Positions 55,366 through 63,765 of a stretch of 64,000 nucleotides of DNA are shown piece by piece. The notes beneath the pieces were generated by a model. The model worked only from the letters and a program-made list of their open reading frames with translations. It was not told the DNA's origin and did no database searches. Position 1 is the first letter of the stretch. Every line of letters starts with the position of its first letter. The position numbers were made by a program, and so were the translations under genes. This DNA is from Streptomyces corallincola (GTDB taxonomy: Bacteria; Actinomycetota; Actinomycetes; Streptomycetales; Streptomycetaceae), in contig NZ_JAHRXF010000001.1 of the NCBI RefSeq assembly GCF_019104725.1, forward strand, positions 62,001 through 126,000. Reading direction: 5' to 3'.

Positions 55366-56049
55366 TCAGGACGCGGTGTCGGACTCCGGTCGGTCGTCCC
55401 GGTTCTCCGTGGCGAAGAAGCGGGAGAGGTCCCGGCCGCCGGGGGACTCGGGGGTGCTGCCCGGAGGGACGCCGAGGTCCCAGTCGAGGGCGTAGCGGCC
55501 GAAGAGTTCGCGGCGGAGTGCGGGGACGGGCATGGGCACCCCGGGGACGAGGGCGGCGAAGACGGCGCCCATCAGGGCCGCGCGGAGCATGGGGTAGTCG
55601 GCGGTGACGTTCTGGGAGCCGTAGCGGGCGACCGTGTCGCCGAGGAGTTCGGAGAGGCGGCGCTGTTCCGGGCACTGGACGAATCCCTCGGCCTGGAGGA
55701 GCCCGGCCATGTGCTGGCGCATCAGGGCCGGGTGGTCTTGGGTGAGGCCGAGGATCGCGTCGATGGCGCGGGCCAGCCGCTCCCGGCCGTCCTCCGTGCG
55801 CGGCTCGCGCTCCAGCGCCTCCTCCAGCGTGCGGTGCATCAGCCGGTGCACGGCCGACTGCACGAGCTGGCGCTTGCCGGGGAAGTAGTACGAGACCAGA
55901 CCGCGCGCCGAACCCGCCCGGTCCGCGATTCCGGCCAGCGTCGTGGCCTCGAAACCGCGTTCATCGACCAGTTCCACCGCCGCCTGCAACAGCCGCTCGC
56001 GCGAACGGCGGCGCAACTCTTCATTGACCGACGCGCTGCGCGGGGACAT
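55366..56049 (-). CDS. TetR family regulator
   Basis: 227 residues. HTH near the N-terminus: RSRERLLQAAVELVDERGFEATTLAGIADRAGSARGLVSYYFPGKRQLVQSAV. The all-helical ligand domain includes DHPALMRQHMAGLLQAEGFVQCPEQRRLSELLGDTVARYG. ATG at 56049 with AGGAG 8 nt upstream. A palindrome covering its transcription start suggests autorepression. No obvious target gene beside it; the HAD gene lies upstream on the same strand. Confidence 0.9.
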   Translation of the reverse strand: MSPRSASVNEELRRRSRERLLQAAVELVDERGFEATTLAGIADRAGSARGLVSYYFPGKRQLVQSAVHRLMHRTLEEALEREPRTEDGRERLARAIDAILGLTQDHPALMRQHMAGLLQAEGFVQCPEQRRLSELLGDTVARYGSQNVTADYPMLRAALMGAVFAALVPGVPMPVPALRRELFGRYALDWDLGVPPGSTPESPGGRDLSRFFATENRDDRPESDTAS

Positions 56050-56069
56050 CCTGTAACTCCTGCGTTGAC

Positions 56070-56088
56070 TGGCTGGCAGCCAACTATA
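56070..56088 (-). promoter_or_regulatory. TetR promoter with overlapping palindrome
   Basis: On the minus strand the -10 box TATAGT (56083-56088) is followed directly by TGGCTGCCAGCCA (56070-56082), a 13-bp palindrome with one central base. A bound repressor would sit on the start site. Confidence 0.6.
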
Positions 56089-56130
56089 CTCAGGGCGCGG
56101 GCTCCCCTCGGGCGGAGTCGGCATCATGCT

Positions 56131-56177
56131 GCCGTTCGTTCCGGGGCGACGCGGGGGATCGCCTCGGAACGAACGGC
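56131..56177. terminator. 13-bp perfect hairpin after HAD gene
   Basis: GCCGTTCGTTCCG (56131-56143) and CGGAACGAACGGC (56165-56177) pair perfectly with a 21-nt loop. It lies 56 nt after the HAD stop and before the TetR promoter. The likely role is transcription termination although no T-run follows. Confidence 0.65.
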
Positions 56178-56232
56178 TTTCGCATGCCGGTTGGAACGTC
56201 GTCTCGGCAAGTCGGTTTCGCGCGAAGGGCGT

Positions 56233-56922
56233 TCAGCGCGCCTGGTCCAGCGCCGGAAGCAGTCCGTCGGGGCGCTCGTCCACCGGCAGGTGCTCCACGA
56301 AGTGCACCCGGCAGCCGAGTTCGGCGGCGCCGCCGTCGGCCTCCTTGCTGTCGCCCACCATCAGCGTCTCCTCCGGCGCGACCCCCAGCCGCTCGCACGC
56401 CGCCGCGAACAGCCGTACGTCCGGCTTCTGCACGCCGTACTCGTACGACAGGACGTACGCGTCCACGTACGCGTCGAGGCCGTGCGCGCGGAAGACCGGG
56501 CGCAGGTCCCAGCCGATGTTGCTCACCACCGCGATCCCCGCGCCCCGCTCGCGCAGGGTGCGCAGCACCGGCGCCGCGTCCGGGTACGGCGCCCACGCCT
56601 CCGGCTCCATGTGCCGTGCGTACAGGGCGTCATGAAGACCCGGCACGGTCATCGGGACCTGCCGGGACAGCCCGGTGAAGGCGGCGCGGTGGGCCTCGGC
56701 GCTCTCGTCGCGCACCGCCCACATCTCCGCGAGATCCTCCGGCACCTCCACCGGTGAGAGCCCGCCGGGCTGTGCGCCGACAGCCTCCAACTCGGCCGCC
56801 ATCCGGACGACTTCGGCGTCGGGAAGGGTGTGACCGGTCGCCGTCAGCGCGGCGCGCAGCCACGAGACGGCGGGCTCGATACGGAACAGGGTCCCGGAGA
56901 AGTCGAAGAGGACGGCAGCCAT
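56233..56922 (-). CDS. HAD family hydrolase
   Basis: 229 residues, HAD-IA subfamily with a helical cap at about 15-90. Motif I reads FDFSGTLF, so the second Asp of DxDGT is Ser; motif II VVSNIG, motif III Lys in GVQKPDVRLF and motif IV LMVGDSKEADGGAA are intact. Loss of the second Asp usually lowers phosphatase action and is seen in other HAD chemistries, so the reaction is uncertain. It follows the PAP2 gene; a large palindrome lies between. Confidence 0.87.
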   Translation of the reverse strand: MAAVLFDFSGTLFRIEPAVSWLRAALTATGHTLPDAEVVRMAAELEAVGAQPGGLSPVEVPEDLAEMWAVRDESAEAHRAAFTGLSRQVPMTVPGLHDALYARHMEPEAWAPYPDAAPVLRTLRERGAGIAVVSNIGWDLRPVFRAHGLDAYVDAYVLSYEYGVQKPDVRLFAAACERLGVAPEETLMVGDSKEADGGAAELGCRVHFVEHLPVDERPDGLLPALDQAR

Positions 56923-56931
56923 GCGCGCACT

Positions 56932-56984
56932 CTAGTGCCGCGACCGGAAAGGTTGGCCGGTGAACCTTCCGGTCGCGGCACTAG
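56932..56984. repeat. 53-bp near-perfect palindromic element
   Basis: Arms of 22-23 nt run inward from CTAG at each end (56932-56954 and 56963-56984), with one unpaired A and an 8-nt loop. The right CTAG supplies the TAG stop codon of the PAP2 gene. The flanks and the GTGCCGCGACCGG core resemble palindromic repeats that occur in many Streptomyces intergenic regions, as far as I recall. It may end PAP2 transcription and separate it from the HAD gene. Confidence 0.85.
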
Positions 56985-57682
56985 CGGCGCGGTGAGCGCG
57001 CGCCCGTGCGGGTCCGTCCTTCGAGAACCGCCACGGCGACGGCCACCAGGAGCGCCCCCAGCAACCAGCCGCCGACCACGTCGGACAGCCAGTGCACCCC
57101 CAGCCACACCCGGGTCAGCCCCACACCCAGCACCGACACCACGGCCACGGCGAGCGCCGTACGCCGTACCGGGCGCGCGGCGCCGTACCGGTGCAGCAGC
57201 CACAGCAGCAGCCCGCAGACCACGGTCGCCGTCATCGCGTGCCCGGAGGGGAACGCGGCGTACCGCGCGACCGCGACCGGGTCGGACCAGTGCGGACGCG
57301 GGCGCCCCACGGCCGCCTTCAGCGCCTGCTGGACCACGGCCGAAACCGCCACAGTGGTCGCCAGCCACATGGCGGTCCACCACATGGATCTCCGCCACAC
57401 CAGCCAGACCACGGCCACCACGCACAGCAGTCGCATGGTCAGCGGGTCCCACACCCAGTCCGACAGGACACGGAGCGCGTGGGTCAGCGCGTGGTCGCGG
57501 ACCGCCGGGCCGTGCGCGCCGCGCGCCACCGCGCCGTCCAGATCCATGAGGGGCCGCCAGCGCGCCGCGACGAGCGCCAGCAGCAGCGCGGAGCAGACGG
57601 CGAGCACCACGGCGCCGACGATCGCCCGGTCGCGCGGTTCCCTCCGGTGGGACGGACGGTCGTGCGTCGGCTGGTCGGACAT
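56981..57682 (-). CDS. PAP2 family phosphatase
   Basis: 233 residues with six TM helices. The three lipid-phosphatase motifs are complete: KAAVGRPRP, AFPSGHAMT and TRVWLGVHWLSDVVGG. It would dephosphorylate a lipid phosphate (such as undecaprenyl pyrophosphate or phosphatidate) on the outer face of the membrane. ATG at 57682 chosen for the family start. The TAG stop is part of the palindrome downstream. Confidence 0.93.
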   Translation of the reverse strand: MSDQPTHDRPSHRREPRDRAIVGAVVLAVCSALLLALVAARWRPLMDLDGAVARGAHGPAVRDHALTHALRVLSDWVWDPLTMRLLCVVAVVWLVWRRSMWWTAMWLATTVAVSAVVQQALKAAVGRPRPHWSDPVAVARYAAFPSGHAMTATVVCGLLLWLLHRYGAARPVRRTALAVAVVSVLGVGLTRVWLGVHWLSDVVGGWLLGALLVAVAVAVLEGRTRTGARSPRR

Positions 57683-57765
57683 GCGGCGATCTTCGTCCAC
57701 TCGACGGCCAGTCGCCACCACCCGGCGGCGCCGAGTCGGCCGCCCGTAGGCCCCGCGCCCGGTGG

Positions 57766-58701
57766 TCAGCCCAGGGCGTGCAACCCCGGTACGAGGGCGA
57801 CGAGGCACGGGACCACCGGCACCAGCGCTCCGGCCGCCGTCAGACGCAGCCGGTGCACGGCGGGCAGCCGGTCCGCCGGCGTCAGCAGCCGGTCCACCCG
57901 CTCACGCAGTTGCGCGCCGGGGGCGGGGGAGGGGCCGAACACGCCTCGGTCCTCGTTGAGTTCGACCAGCGCGAGCGCCGTGGTCCGGCGGCCGAAACGC
58001 CGGGACGCCATGTCGTCCGCCGCCAACTCCACCAGCCGGTGCATCTCGTCACGGAACGCGGCGAACACCGGTACCTGCGGGAACCCGCCCGCCAGCGCGG
58101 CCGAGCAGTGCAGCAGCCAGTGGTGCCGGGCCCGGTCGTGACCCTGCTCATGCGCCAGCAGCGCGTCCAGCTGACGGCCCTTCAACCGGCGCAACGCGGC
58201 CGTGGTGACGACCAGTCGAGGGGCGGGACCGGACAGCCACCAGGCATCCGGCCGCTCACCCTCCAGGACGACCAGACGATCGGCCTCCGACTCCTCGCCG
58301 GGCAACAGCGGTGCGCGAACCAGGAGTTCGGTGCGCCTGCGCCGCCTGCGCGTGCGCGCCCGCAGGACCTCGCGCACCAGCATGGCCAGCGTCCACACCC
58401 CGCCCAGGGCCAGCGCGATCGCCGTGGCGGCGGCCCACGGCCCGGCGGTGCCGAGCGCGTAGGCGTCCACCACCGCGCGCGGCGCCGACGCGAACAGATA
58501 CGCGCGCACCGCGTCCCAGGCCGCCGCCGCGCTCAGCGTCATCGACAGCGCGCAGCACAGCAGCACCGCCACCACCACGCACTGCCACACCCACAGGGCC
58601 ACGACCGGCTCCCGGTCCCGCCAGTCGGCACGCGCCAGTGAGCGCGGAGCGACGACGGCGGTCAGCGCGCCGAGCAGCAACAGTGCCACGGGGACCATCA
58701 T
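57766..58701 (-). CDS. M56 family (BlaR1-like) membrane metallopeptidase
   Basis: 311 residues from ATG 58701. N-terminal helices (about 3-110), then the zinc site HEQGH (184-188) in LDALLAHEQGHDRARHHWLLHCSAALAG and a downstream ELAADDMASRRFG carrying the third ligand. C-terminal TM helix. Such proteins in BlaR1/MecR1 systems cleave a BlaI-type repressor, but no BlaI gene lies nearby. It lacks an external penicillin-binding domain, so beta-lactam sensing is unlikely. Confidence 0.9.
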   Translation of the reverse strand: MMVPVALLLLGALTAVVAPRSLARADWRDREPVVALWVWQCVVVAVLLCCALSMTLSAAAAWDAVRAYLFASAPRAVVDAYALGTAGPWAAATAIALALGGVWTLAMLVREVLRARTRRRRRRTELLVRAPLLPGEESEADRLVVLEGERPDAWWLSGPAPRLVVTTAALRRLKGRQLDALLAHEQGHDRARHHWLLHCSAALAGGFPQVPVFAAFRDEMHRLVELAADDMASRRFGRRTTALALVELNEDRGVFGPSPAPGAQLRERVDRLLTPADRLPAVHRLRLTAAGALVPVVPCLVALVPGLHALG

Positions 58702-58889
58702 GCGCAGCACCTTATGAGCGCCGAGGTGCTCATGGGGGGAGTAGCGACGGGAAGTGACGCAGGCAACGTGAGGCGCCGAACGTCCGTGTGTGCCCCGCGC
58801 CCATGTGCTCCGCCCCCATGCCCCGGGCCCATGTGCCCCGGGTCCATGTGGCGTCCGCCCATGTGTTCCGCACCCGCGTGTCGTGGGCC

Positions 58890-59456
58890 TCAGACCGTCA
58901 ACAGCATCGCCACCATCCCGATCCCCATCGACAACCGGCACGCGCGCACCAGCTCCGGCCGGTCCCCCCAGCGGGCGCGCGGTGCGGCAGGGGCCTGTGC
59001 GTCACCGTGCGTCGGAACCAGACGCGCGCCGGAGAGCAGGACGTACCCGCCGAAGTAGAGGAGGAGCCCGCCGGTCACCAGGGGTATGCCGGTGGCCGTG
59101 TGGTCGTGGTGGTGGGAGCCGGTGACGGCGGGCGCCGCCGCCATCACCAGGGACATGTAGATCATCGCCGCCGTGCCCACCACGTGGTGCAGATGGTGCG
59201 GGTCGCGCCGGGCCACCCACAGCGCCCGCAGCGCGGCGGCGCCGAACACCGCCGCGTATAGCGGCCAGGCCCACTCCGGAGGCCGGAACACCGTGGCGGG
59301 CACGGCCATCGCGGCCATGCCGAAGCCCATCAGCGCCTCCCCGCCCGCCGCGCGACGCTGGTTCTCGACGCCGCTGCGCATGCGCAGCAGGCAGTAGGCC
59401 CCGGTCGCCGCGCACAGCGCGACCAGCAGCCAGGCGGCCGACACCGGTCCGTGCAC
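58890..59456 (-). CDS. DUF5134 membrane protein
   Basis: 188 residues from a GTG at 59456 with GGAGGA 4-5 nt upstream. Five to six TM helices, including MGFGMAAMAVPATVF, LHHVVGTAAMIYMSLVMAAAPAV and IPLVTGGLLLYFGGYVLLSGARLV. HHLHH and SHHHDHT clusters are typical of DUF5134 and could bind metal such as copper, although none is shown. It is upstream of the M56 gene on the same strand, separated by 188 nt. Confidence 0.85.
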   Translation of the reverse strand: MHGPVSAAWLLVALCAATGAYCLLRMRSGVENQRRAAGGEALMGFGMAAMAVPATVFRPPEWAWPLYAAVFGAAALRALWVARRDPHHLHHVVGTAAMIYMSLVMAAAPAVTGSHHHDHTATGIPLVTGGLLLYFGGYVLLSGARLVPTHGDAQAPAAPRARWGDRPELVRACRLSMGIGMVAMLLTV

Positions 59457-59721
59457 CTGCTCCTCCACCCGTTCGACACCCGGTCGAGGGATGCGATGCC
59501 CACACCGGGCGGAGCGCACGCGAGCGCAAGGGTGTACACGGGGAGCATTCGACGGAGCACACCTGGTGGGAAAGGGGTGACACCTCCGCGTATCCCCGGA
59601 CCGTGGCGCCGCTCCCAGTACCGGGGCGGCCCCGGTACCTGTGTCGTCCCCGGGTCGGCTCCGTACCCGCCGGGGTTACCCTCGTCCCCGGTACCCCCTG
59701 CCGCAGATCGGAGCCGCACGC

Positions 59722-60294
59722 ATGGAGACCGCCGCTTCAGGGGTGACCTTCCGGGACGCCACCGACGCCGATGTGGACGAGCTCGTCGCGCTGGTCGAGT
59801 CGGCCTACCGGGGGGACTCCAGCCGGGCGGGGTGGACGACCGAGGCGGACATCCTGGAGGGGCAGCGCACCGACCCCGAGGGTGTGCTCCAGGTGATCAA
59901 GTCGCCGGACAGCCATGTGATGACCGTCGAGCGGGACGGCCGCATCGTCGCCTGCTGCCAGCTCGAACACCGCGGGGACCACGCCTACTTCGGCATGTTC
60001 GCGGTCACCCCGGCTCTCCAGGGCGCCGGACTCGGCAAGGTGATCCTCGCCGAGGCCGAGCGCCGCGCCCGCGAGACCTGGGGCGCCGCCGAGATGCACA
60101 TGACCGTGATCTCCGTACGCGAAGACCTCATCGCCTGGTACGAGCGGCGCGGGTACCGCCGTACGGGCCGGACGACCCCGTTCCCGTACGGCGACGAGCG
60201 CTTCGGCATCCCTCAGCGGGACGACCTCCGCTTCGAGTTGCTGATCAAGCGGCTCGAAGAGCGGGCGGGGCGACTCGGGGACCGGACGCCGTAA
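59722..60294 (+). CDS. GNAT family N-acetyltransferase
   Basis: 190 residues. VTFRDATDADVDELVALVESAYRGDSSRAGWTTEADILEGQR, then FGMFAVTPALQGAGLGKVILAEAERRARE is the acetyl-CoA binding motif A, and DLIAWYERRGYRRTGRTTPFPYG is motif B. It transfers an acetyl group to an unknown amine. CGGAG lies 9 nt before the ATG. Single gene. Confidence 0.92.
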   Translation: METAASGVTFRDATDADVDELVALVESAYRGDSSRAGWTTEADILEGQRTDPEGVLQVIKSPDSHVMTVERDGRIVACCQLEHRGDHAYFGMFAVTPALQGAGLGKVILAEAERRARETWGAAEMHMTVISVREDLIAWYERRGYRRTGRTTPFPYGDERFGIPQRDDLRFELLIKRLEERAGRLGDRTP

Positions 60295-60468
60295 GGGGTA
60301 CGGCAACGCGCCATGTGGGCGGGAGCCATGTGCCCCCGCACCATGCTTTCCCCATGCGCCAGGTGCGCGCCATCCACCTGTCACCCCACATGGGCGCCCG
60401 GTCCACCGCAGGGCCCCGGCGCCCCGAACTCCCGGCACCCGTACCCGCTCCCGCACCCCGCTTCACGC

Positions 60469-61152
60469 TCAAGCCGTGAAGCGCCCCGTCCGCTTGATGT
60501 CCGGATAGTCGGTCGTCGCGCCGTCGAGCCCCAGCGCGCGTACCAGCCGCAGCTGGTCCTGGGTGTTGACGGTCCAGCCGATCACGCGGAGGTCGGCCGC
60601 CCGTGCGCGTTCGACGACCTCCAGGGTGATCCGGCGGATATTGAGGACGAGGGTCGAGGCGCCCGCGTCCAGGGCGCGCCGGACCACCTCGGGACCGTAG
60701 CGGCCCGCGATGAGCGCCGTGCGCACCCCCGGCACCAGGCGCCCGATCTCGGCGACCGCCTCGTCGTGGAACGACGAGACCTCCACCCGCCCGGCCAGCT
60801 CCCGCCGGATCATGACCTCGGCCAGCGCGTGGGCCGCCGCCACGTCCTTGATCTCCGCCTGGAGCGGCGCGTCCACCGCGTCCAGCACCTCCTCGAAGAC
60901 CGGGACCCGCTCACCCCGGCCCGCGTCCAGCGCTCGCAGCTCCGCGAGGGTCTTCTCCGCGATGGGCCCGCTGCCGTCGGTCGTACGGTCCACGTCCGCG
61001 TCGTGCATGACGACCAGCGCGCCGTCCTTGCTCAGATGGAGATCGAGTTCGATGAGGTCGAGGCCGGCCTGCTGCGCGGCGACGAAGGAACGGAGGGTGT
61101 TCTCGGGCTCGACGCCCATGACCCCGCGATGACCGATGGTAAGGAAGTTCAA
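60469..61152 (-). CDS. Glycerophosphodiester phosphodiesterase
   Basis: 227 residues starting with TTG at 61152, which gives (M)NFLTIGHRGVMGVEPENTLRSF, the GDPD signature at residue 1-20. IELDLHLSKDGALVVMHDADVDRTTDGSG holds the metal-binding Glu/Asp and catalytic His, and VIGWTVNTQDQLRL lies near the C-terminus. It hydrolyses glycerophosphodiesters to glycerol-3-phosphate and an alcohol. No signal peptide, so cytoplasmic. The TTG start is chosen as no in-frame ATG or GTG fits. Confidence 0.88.
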   Translation of the reverse strand: MNFLTIGHRGVMGVEPENTLRSFVAAQQAGLDLIELDLHLSKDGALVVMHDADVDRTTDGSGPIAEKTLAELRALDAGRGERVPVFEEVLDAVDAPLQAEIKDVAAAHALAEVMIRRELAGRVEVSSFHDEAVAEIGRLVPGVRTALIAGRYGPEVVRRALDAGASTLVLNIRRITLEVVERARAADLRVIGWTVNTQDQLRLVRALGLDGATTDYPDIKRTGRFTA

Positions 61153-61582
61153 GGTTCGACTCGCTTCCGTCAGCGGCGGTTCGGGCACCCGCGTATCCGA
61201 CGGGACTCCGTCGTCCGCGCGGCAGGCTACGCAGCCTAACGGCGCCCTTCCCGGTTCGACCCGCGCGTACGCGCCCGGACGGGAGTGCGAAGCGCGCTCC
61301 GCCTGGCGTGTTTCCGCCCCCGCGCTCACCCGGAGACGGCCGCGACCGCCGCCCCACCGCTGTCCGGACGCACGCGTGTCCCCCGGCTGGATTCCGCCCC
61401 TCGTACCCCACCCGTCCACCCCGTACGCCCAACGTCGAAGTGACCGCCATCACGGTTTCGCGCAGGAAAATCAGCGGTGACCATGCGGTCGCGCAGAATA
61501 ATTTCCCGCAATGCCTCTTGATGCGGGAAACCGGGTACGCATACGGTGTCCATACGCGAGGTTCTCCCGTGGAGGATGGGAC
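61153..61582. other. Intergenic region with promoter of the DUF6421 operon
   Basis: About 430 nt between the divergent GDPD gene and the DUF6421 gene. The left two-thirds is GC-rich with no recognisable gene. The right third holds the promoter and inverted repeat described at 61502-61547. A TTTCGCGCA at 61456-61464 resembles one arm of that repeat. Confidence 0.55.
61502..61547 (+). promoter_or_regulatory. Promoter with perfect inverted repeat, DUF6421 operon
   Basis: TTTCCCGCA (61502-61510) and TGCGGGAAA (61522-61530) are perfect inverted 9-mers with an 11-nt spacer. TTGATG (61518-61523) and TACGGT (61542-61547), 18 nt apart, form a promoter whose -35 box lies inside the repeat. A repressor at the repeat would block the operon. 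Confidence 0.6.
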
Positions 61583-62980
61583 ATGACGGAAATTCTTGAG
61601 CAGGCCGCTACCGAAGGACGCGCTCCTTCGCAGACCAGGGTGGTCGAGCACCCCGCATGGACCCAGCTCAAGGAGGCCGTGGAGCAGATCCGGCCATCGC
61701 AGTCCAAGGACGGATCGATCGACTTCGACGCGGAGGGCGCCCCCGACCGCGCCCTTGTCGAGGCCGCCGTCCGCCGGATCACCGGTGCCGTCGAGCAGCT
61801 CTCCCCGCTCCTCCCGCACGACGCGGCCTACCACGAGGCACTGGTCGGCGACCTGCGCCGCTGGGCCGAGGGCGGCTTCGCGGTGCCGGACTTCCTCGAC
61901 TCCCTGCTGGCCTTCCAGCCCGCCGCCCAGCGCGCCGACGGGCTCCAGCACCTCGTCGTCTTCCCGATGTACACCCAGAACGGCAACCCCGACCGCAACC
62001 TCGAAGCGGTCGTGCTGCGCATGGTCTGGCCCGAGTGGCTGGCCGAGCTGGAGCGCACCCGGTACGACAACCCGCTCTTCTGCGGCATCACCTTCGAGGA
62101 CTTCACGGCCGGTTACGACACCAACTCGGCCGTCCTCTTCCCGGAGACCATCGCCGTCCGCGAAGCGCCGGAACGTTTCTCCTGGGGTGGCATCTTCTGC
62201 GACCGCGAGGCGGCCCGCTTCCGCCGGGTCACCGACGCCGCCGTCGGCCTGCTCGGTCTGGAACTGCCCGAGGACATCGCCGCGATGGTCCACGACCAGC
62301 GCCGCTGCGAGGACGCGTTCGTGCTGTGGGACATGGTCCACGACCGCACCCACAGCCACGGCGACCTGCCGTTCGACCCGTTCATGATCAAGCAGCGCCA
62401 GCCGTTCTGGATGTACGGCCTGGAGGAGCTGCGCTGCGACCTGACCGCCTTCAAGGAGGCCGTCGCGCTCCAGGCCGACGGCGTCCCGCAGGCCCGTGAC
62501 GTGCAGTACGCCGTCCTGTTCGACCGGATGTTCCGCTTCCCCGTCACCGGCGACCGGGTGCGCAACTACGACGGTCTCGGCGGCCAGCTCCTCTTCGCCT
62601 ACCTGCACAAGCACGACGTGGTCCGCTGGACGGACAACAAGCTCACCATCGACTGGGAGCGCGCCCCGCAGGTCACCAACCAGCTGTGCGCCGACATCGA
62701 GCAGCTGTACCGCGACGGCATCGACCGCCCGAAGATCGTCCACTGGTTCGCCGGGTACGAGCTGGTCGCCACCTACCTCGCCCCGCACCCCGGCTCCAAG
62801 TGGGCCAAGGGCCCCGACGCCCTCGACCTCACCCAGCCCCCGCGCAAACTGGTGGACGACGTGCTTCCGGACGAGTTTCCGCTCAGCATGTTCTACGAGG
62901 CCCTGTCCAAGAAGCTGAAGAACGTGATCGCCTCCACCAAGGGCATCACGGCGGACAGTGCCGAGCGGCTCGCCGCGTGA
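61583..62980 (+). CDS. DUF6421 protein of unknown function
   Basis: 465 residues, soluble and mainly helical. Conserved-looking elements include QHLVVFPMYTQNGNPDRNLEAVVLRMVWPEWLAEL, NPLFCGITFEDFTAGYDTNSAVLFPETIAVRE, DMVHDRTHSHGDLPFDPFMIKQRQPFWMYGLEELRCDLTAFKEA and LLFAYLHKHDVVRWTDNKLTIDW. The HDRTHSHG and ELRCDL segments could hold a metal site (inference). RBS GGAGGAT 7 nt before the ATG. It leads an operon with an SDR and a threonine aldolase-like gene. Confidence 0.8.
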   Translation: MTEILEQAATEGRAPSQTRVVEHPAWTQLKEAVEQIRPSQSKDGSIDFDAEGAPDRALVEAAVRRITGAVEQLSPLLPHDAAYHEALVGDLRRWAEGGFAVPDFLDSLLAFQPAAQRADGLQHLVVFPMYTQNGNPDRNLEAVVLRMVWPEWLAELERTRYDNPLFCGITFEDFTAGYDTNSAVLFPETIAVREAPERFSWGGIFCDREAARFRRVTDAAVGLLGLELPEDIAAMVHDQRRCEDAFVLWDMVHDRTHSHGDLPFDPFMIKQRQPFWMYGLEELRCDLTAFKEAVALQADGVPQARDVQYAVLFDRMFRFPVTGDRVRNYDGLGGQLLFAYLHKHDVVRWTDNKLTIDWERAPQVTNQLCADIEQLYRDGIDRPKIVHWFAGYELVATYLAPHPGSKWAKGPDALDLTQPPRKLVDDVLPDEFPLSMFYEALSKKLKNVIASTKGITADSAERLAA

Positions 62981-63018
62981 GCGACCGCGTCCAGCAGGCA
63001 GCACCAGAGGGGAAGAAC

Positions 63019-63765
63019 ATGGGGAACGGGTCTCTCACCGGAGCGGTGATCGCGGTGGCCGGTGCGGGCGGTCCCGCCGGACAGGCGACGCTGGTCAGGC
63101 TGGCCGAGGCGGGCGCGGTCGTGGTCGGCGCCGACAACAGCGCCGAGCGGCTGGCCGAGGCGGTGGACGCGGCGCGCTACGCCCGCGGCGGCGCCACCGT
63201 CACCGGTGAGACGGTCGATCTGCTCGACCTGGACTCCGCCCGGCAGTGGGCGGCGCGCATCGAGAAGGAGCACGGCCGGATCGACGGCCTGGTCCACCTC
63301 GTCGGCGGCTGGCGCGGCAGCTCCGGCTTCGCCGAGACCGACCTCGCCGACTGGGACCTGCTGGAGAAGCTGCTGATCCGCACGGTGCAGCACACCTCGC
63401 TGGCCTTCTTCGACGCCCTCCAGCGCAGTGACCGGGGCCGTTACGTCCTCACCAGCGCCGCCGGTGCCCAGAAGCCGACGGCCGGGAACGCCGCGTACTC
63501 CGCCGCCAAGGCCGCCGCCGAGTCCTGGACGCTGGCGATGGCCGACGGCTTCCGCAAGGCGGGGGGCGAGGACGGACCGCGCTCGGCGGCTGCGATCCTG
63601 GTGGTGAAGGCACTGGTGCACGACGCGATGCGCGCCGAACGCCCCAACGCGAAGTTCGCGGGCTTCACCGACGTCAAGGACCTGGCCGAGGCCATCGAGG
63701 GCGTCTGGCAGCGGCCCGCCGCCGAAGTGAACGGAAACCGTCTGTGGCTGACCGAGAAGCCGTGA
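63019..63765 (+). CDS. Short-chain dehydrogenase/reductase
   Basis: 248 residues, classical SDR. Cofactor loop GAGGPAG (about 15-21), DLLDLDSARQW, catalytic Ser in LTSAAGAQKP, and YSAAK with the active Tyr and Lys. It would use NAD(H) or NADP(H) on an unknown alcohol/ketone. ATG with GAGGGGAAG upstream. It follows DUF6421 by 38 nt and overlaps the next gene by 4 nt (GTGA). Confidence 0.92.
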   Translation: MGNGSLTGAVIAVAGAGGPAGQATLVRLAEAGAVVVGADNSAERLAEAVDAARYARGGATVTGETVDLLDLDSARQWAARIEKEHGRIDGLVHLVGGWRGSSGFAETDLADWDLLEKLLIRTVQHTSLAFFDALQRSDRGRYVLTSAAGAQKPTAGNAAYSAAKAAAESWTLAMADGFRKAGGEDGPRSAAAILVVKALVHDAMRAERPNAKFAGFTDVKDLAEAIEGVWQRPAAEVNGNRLWLTEKP

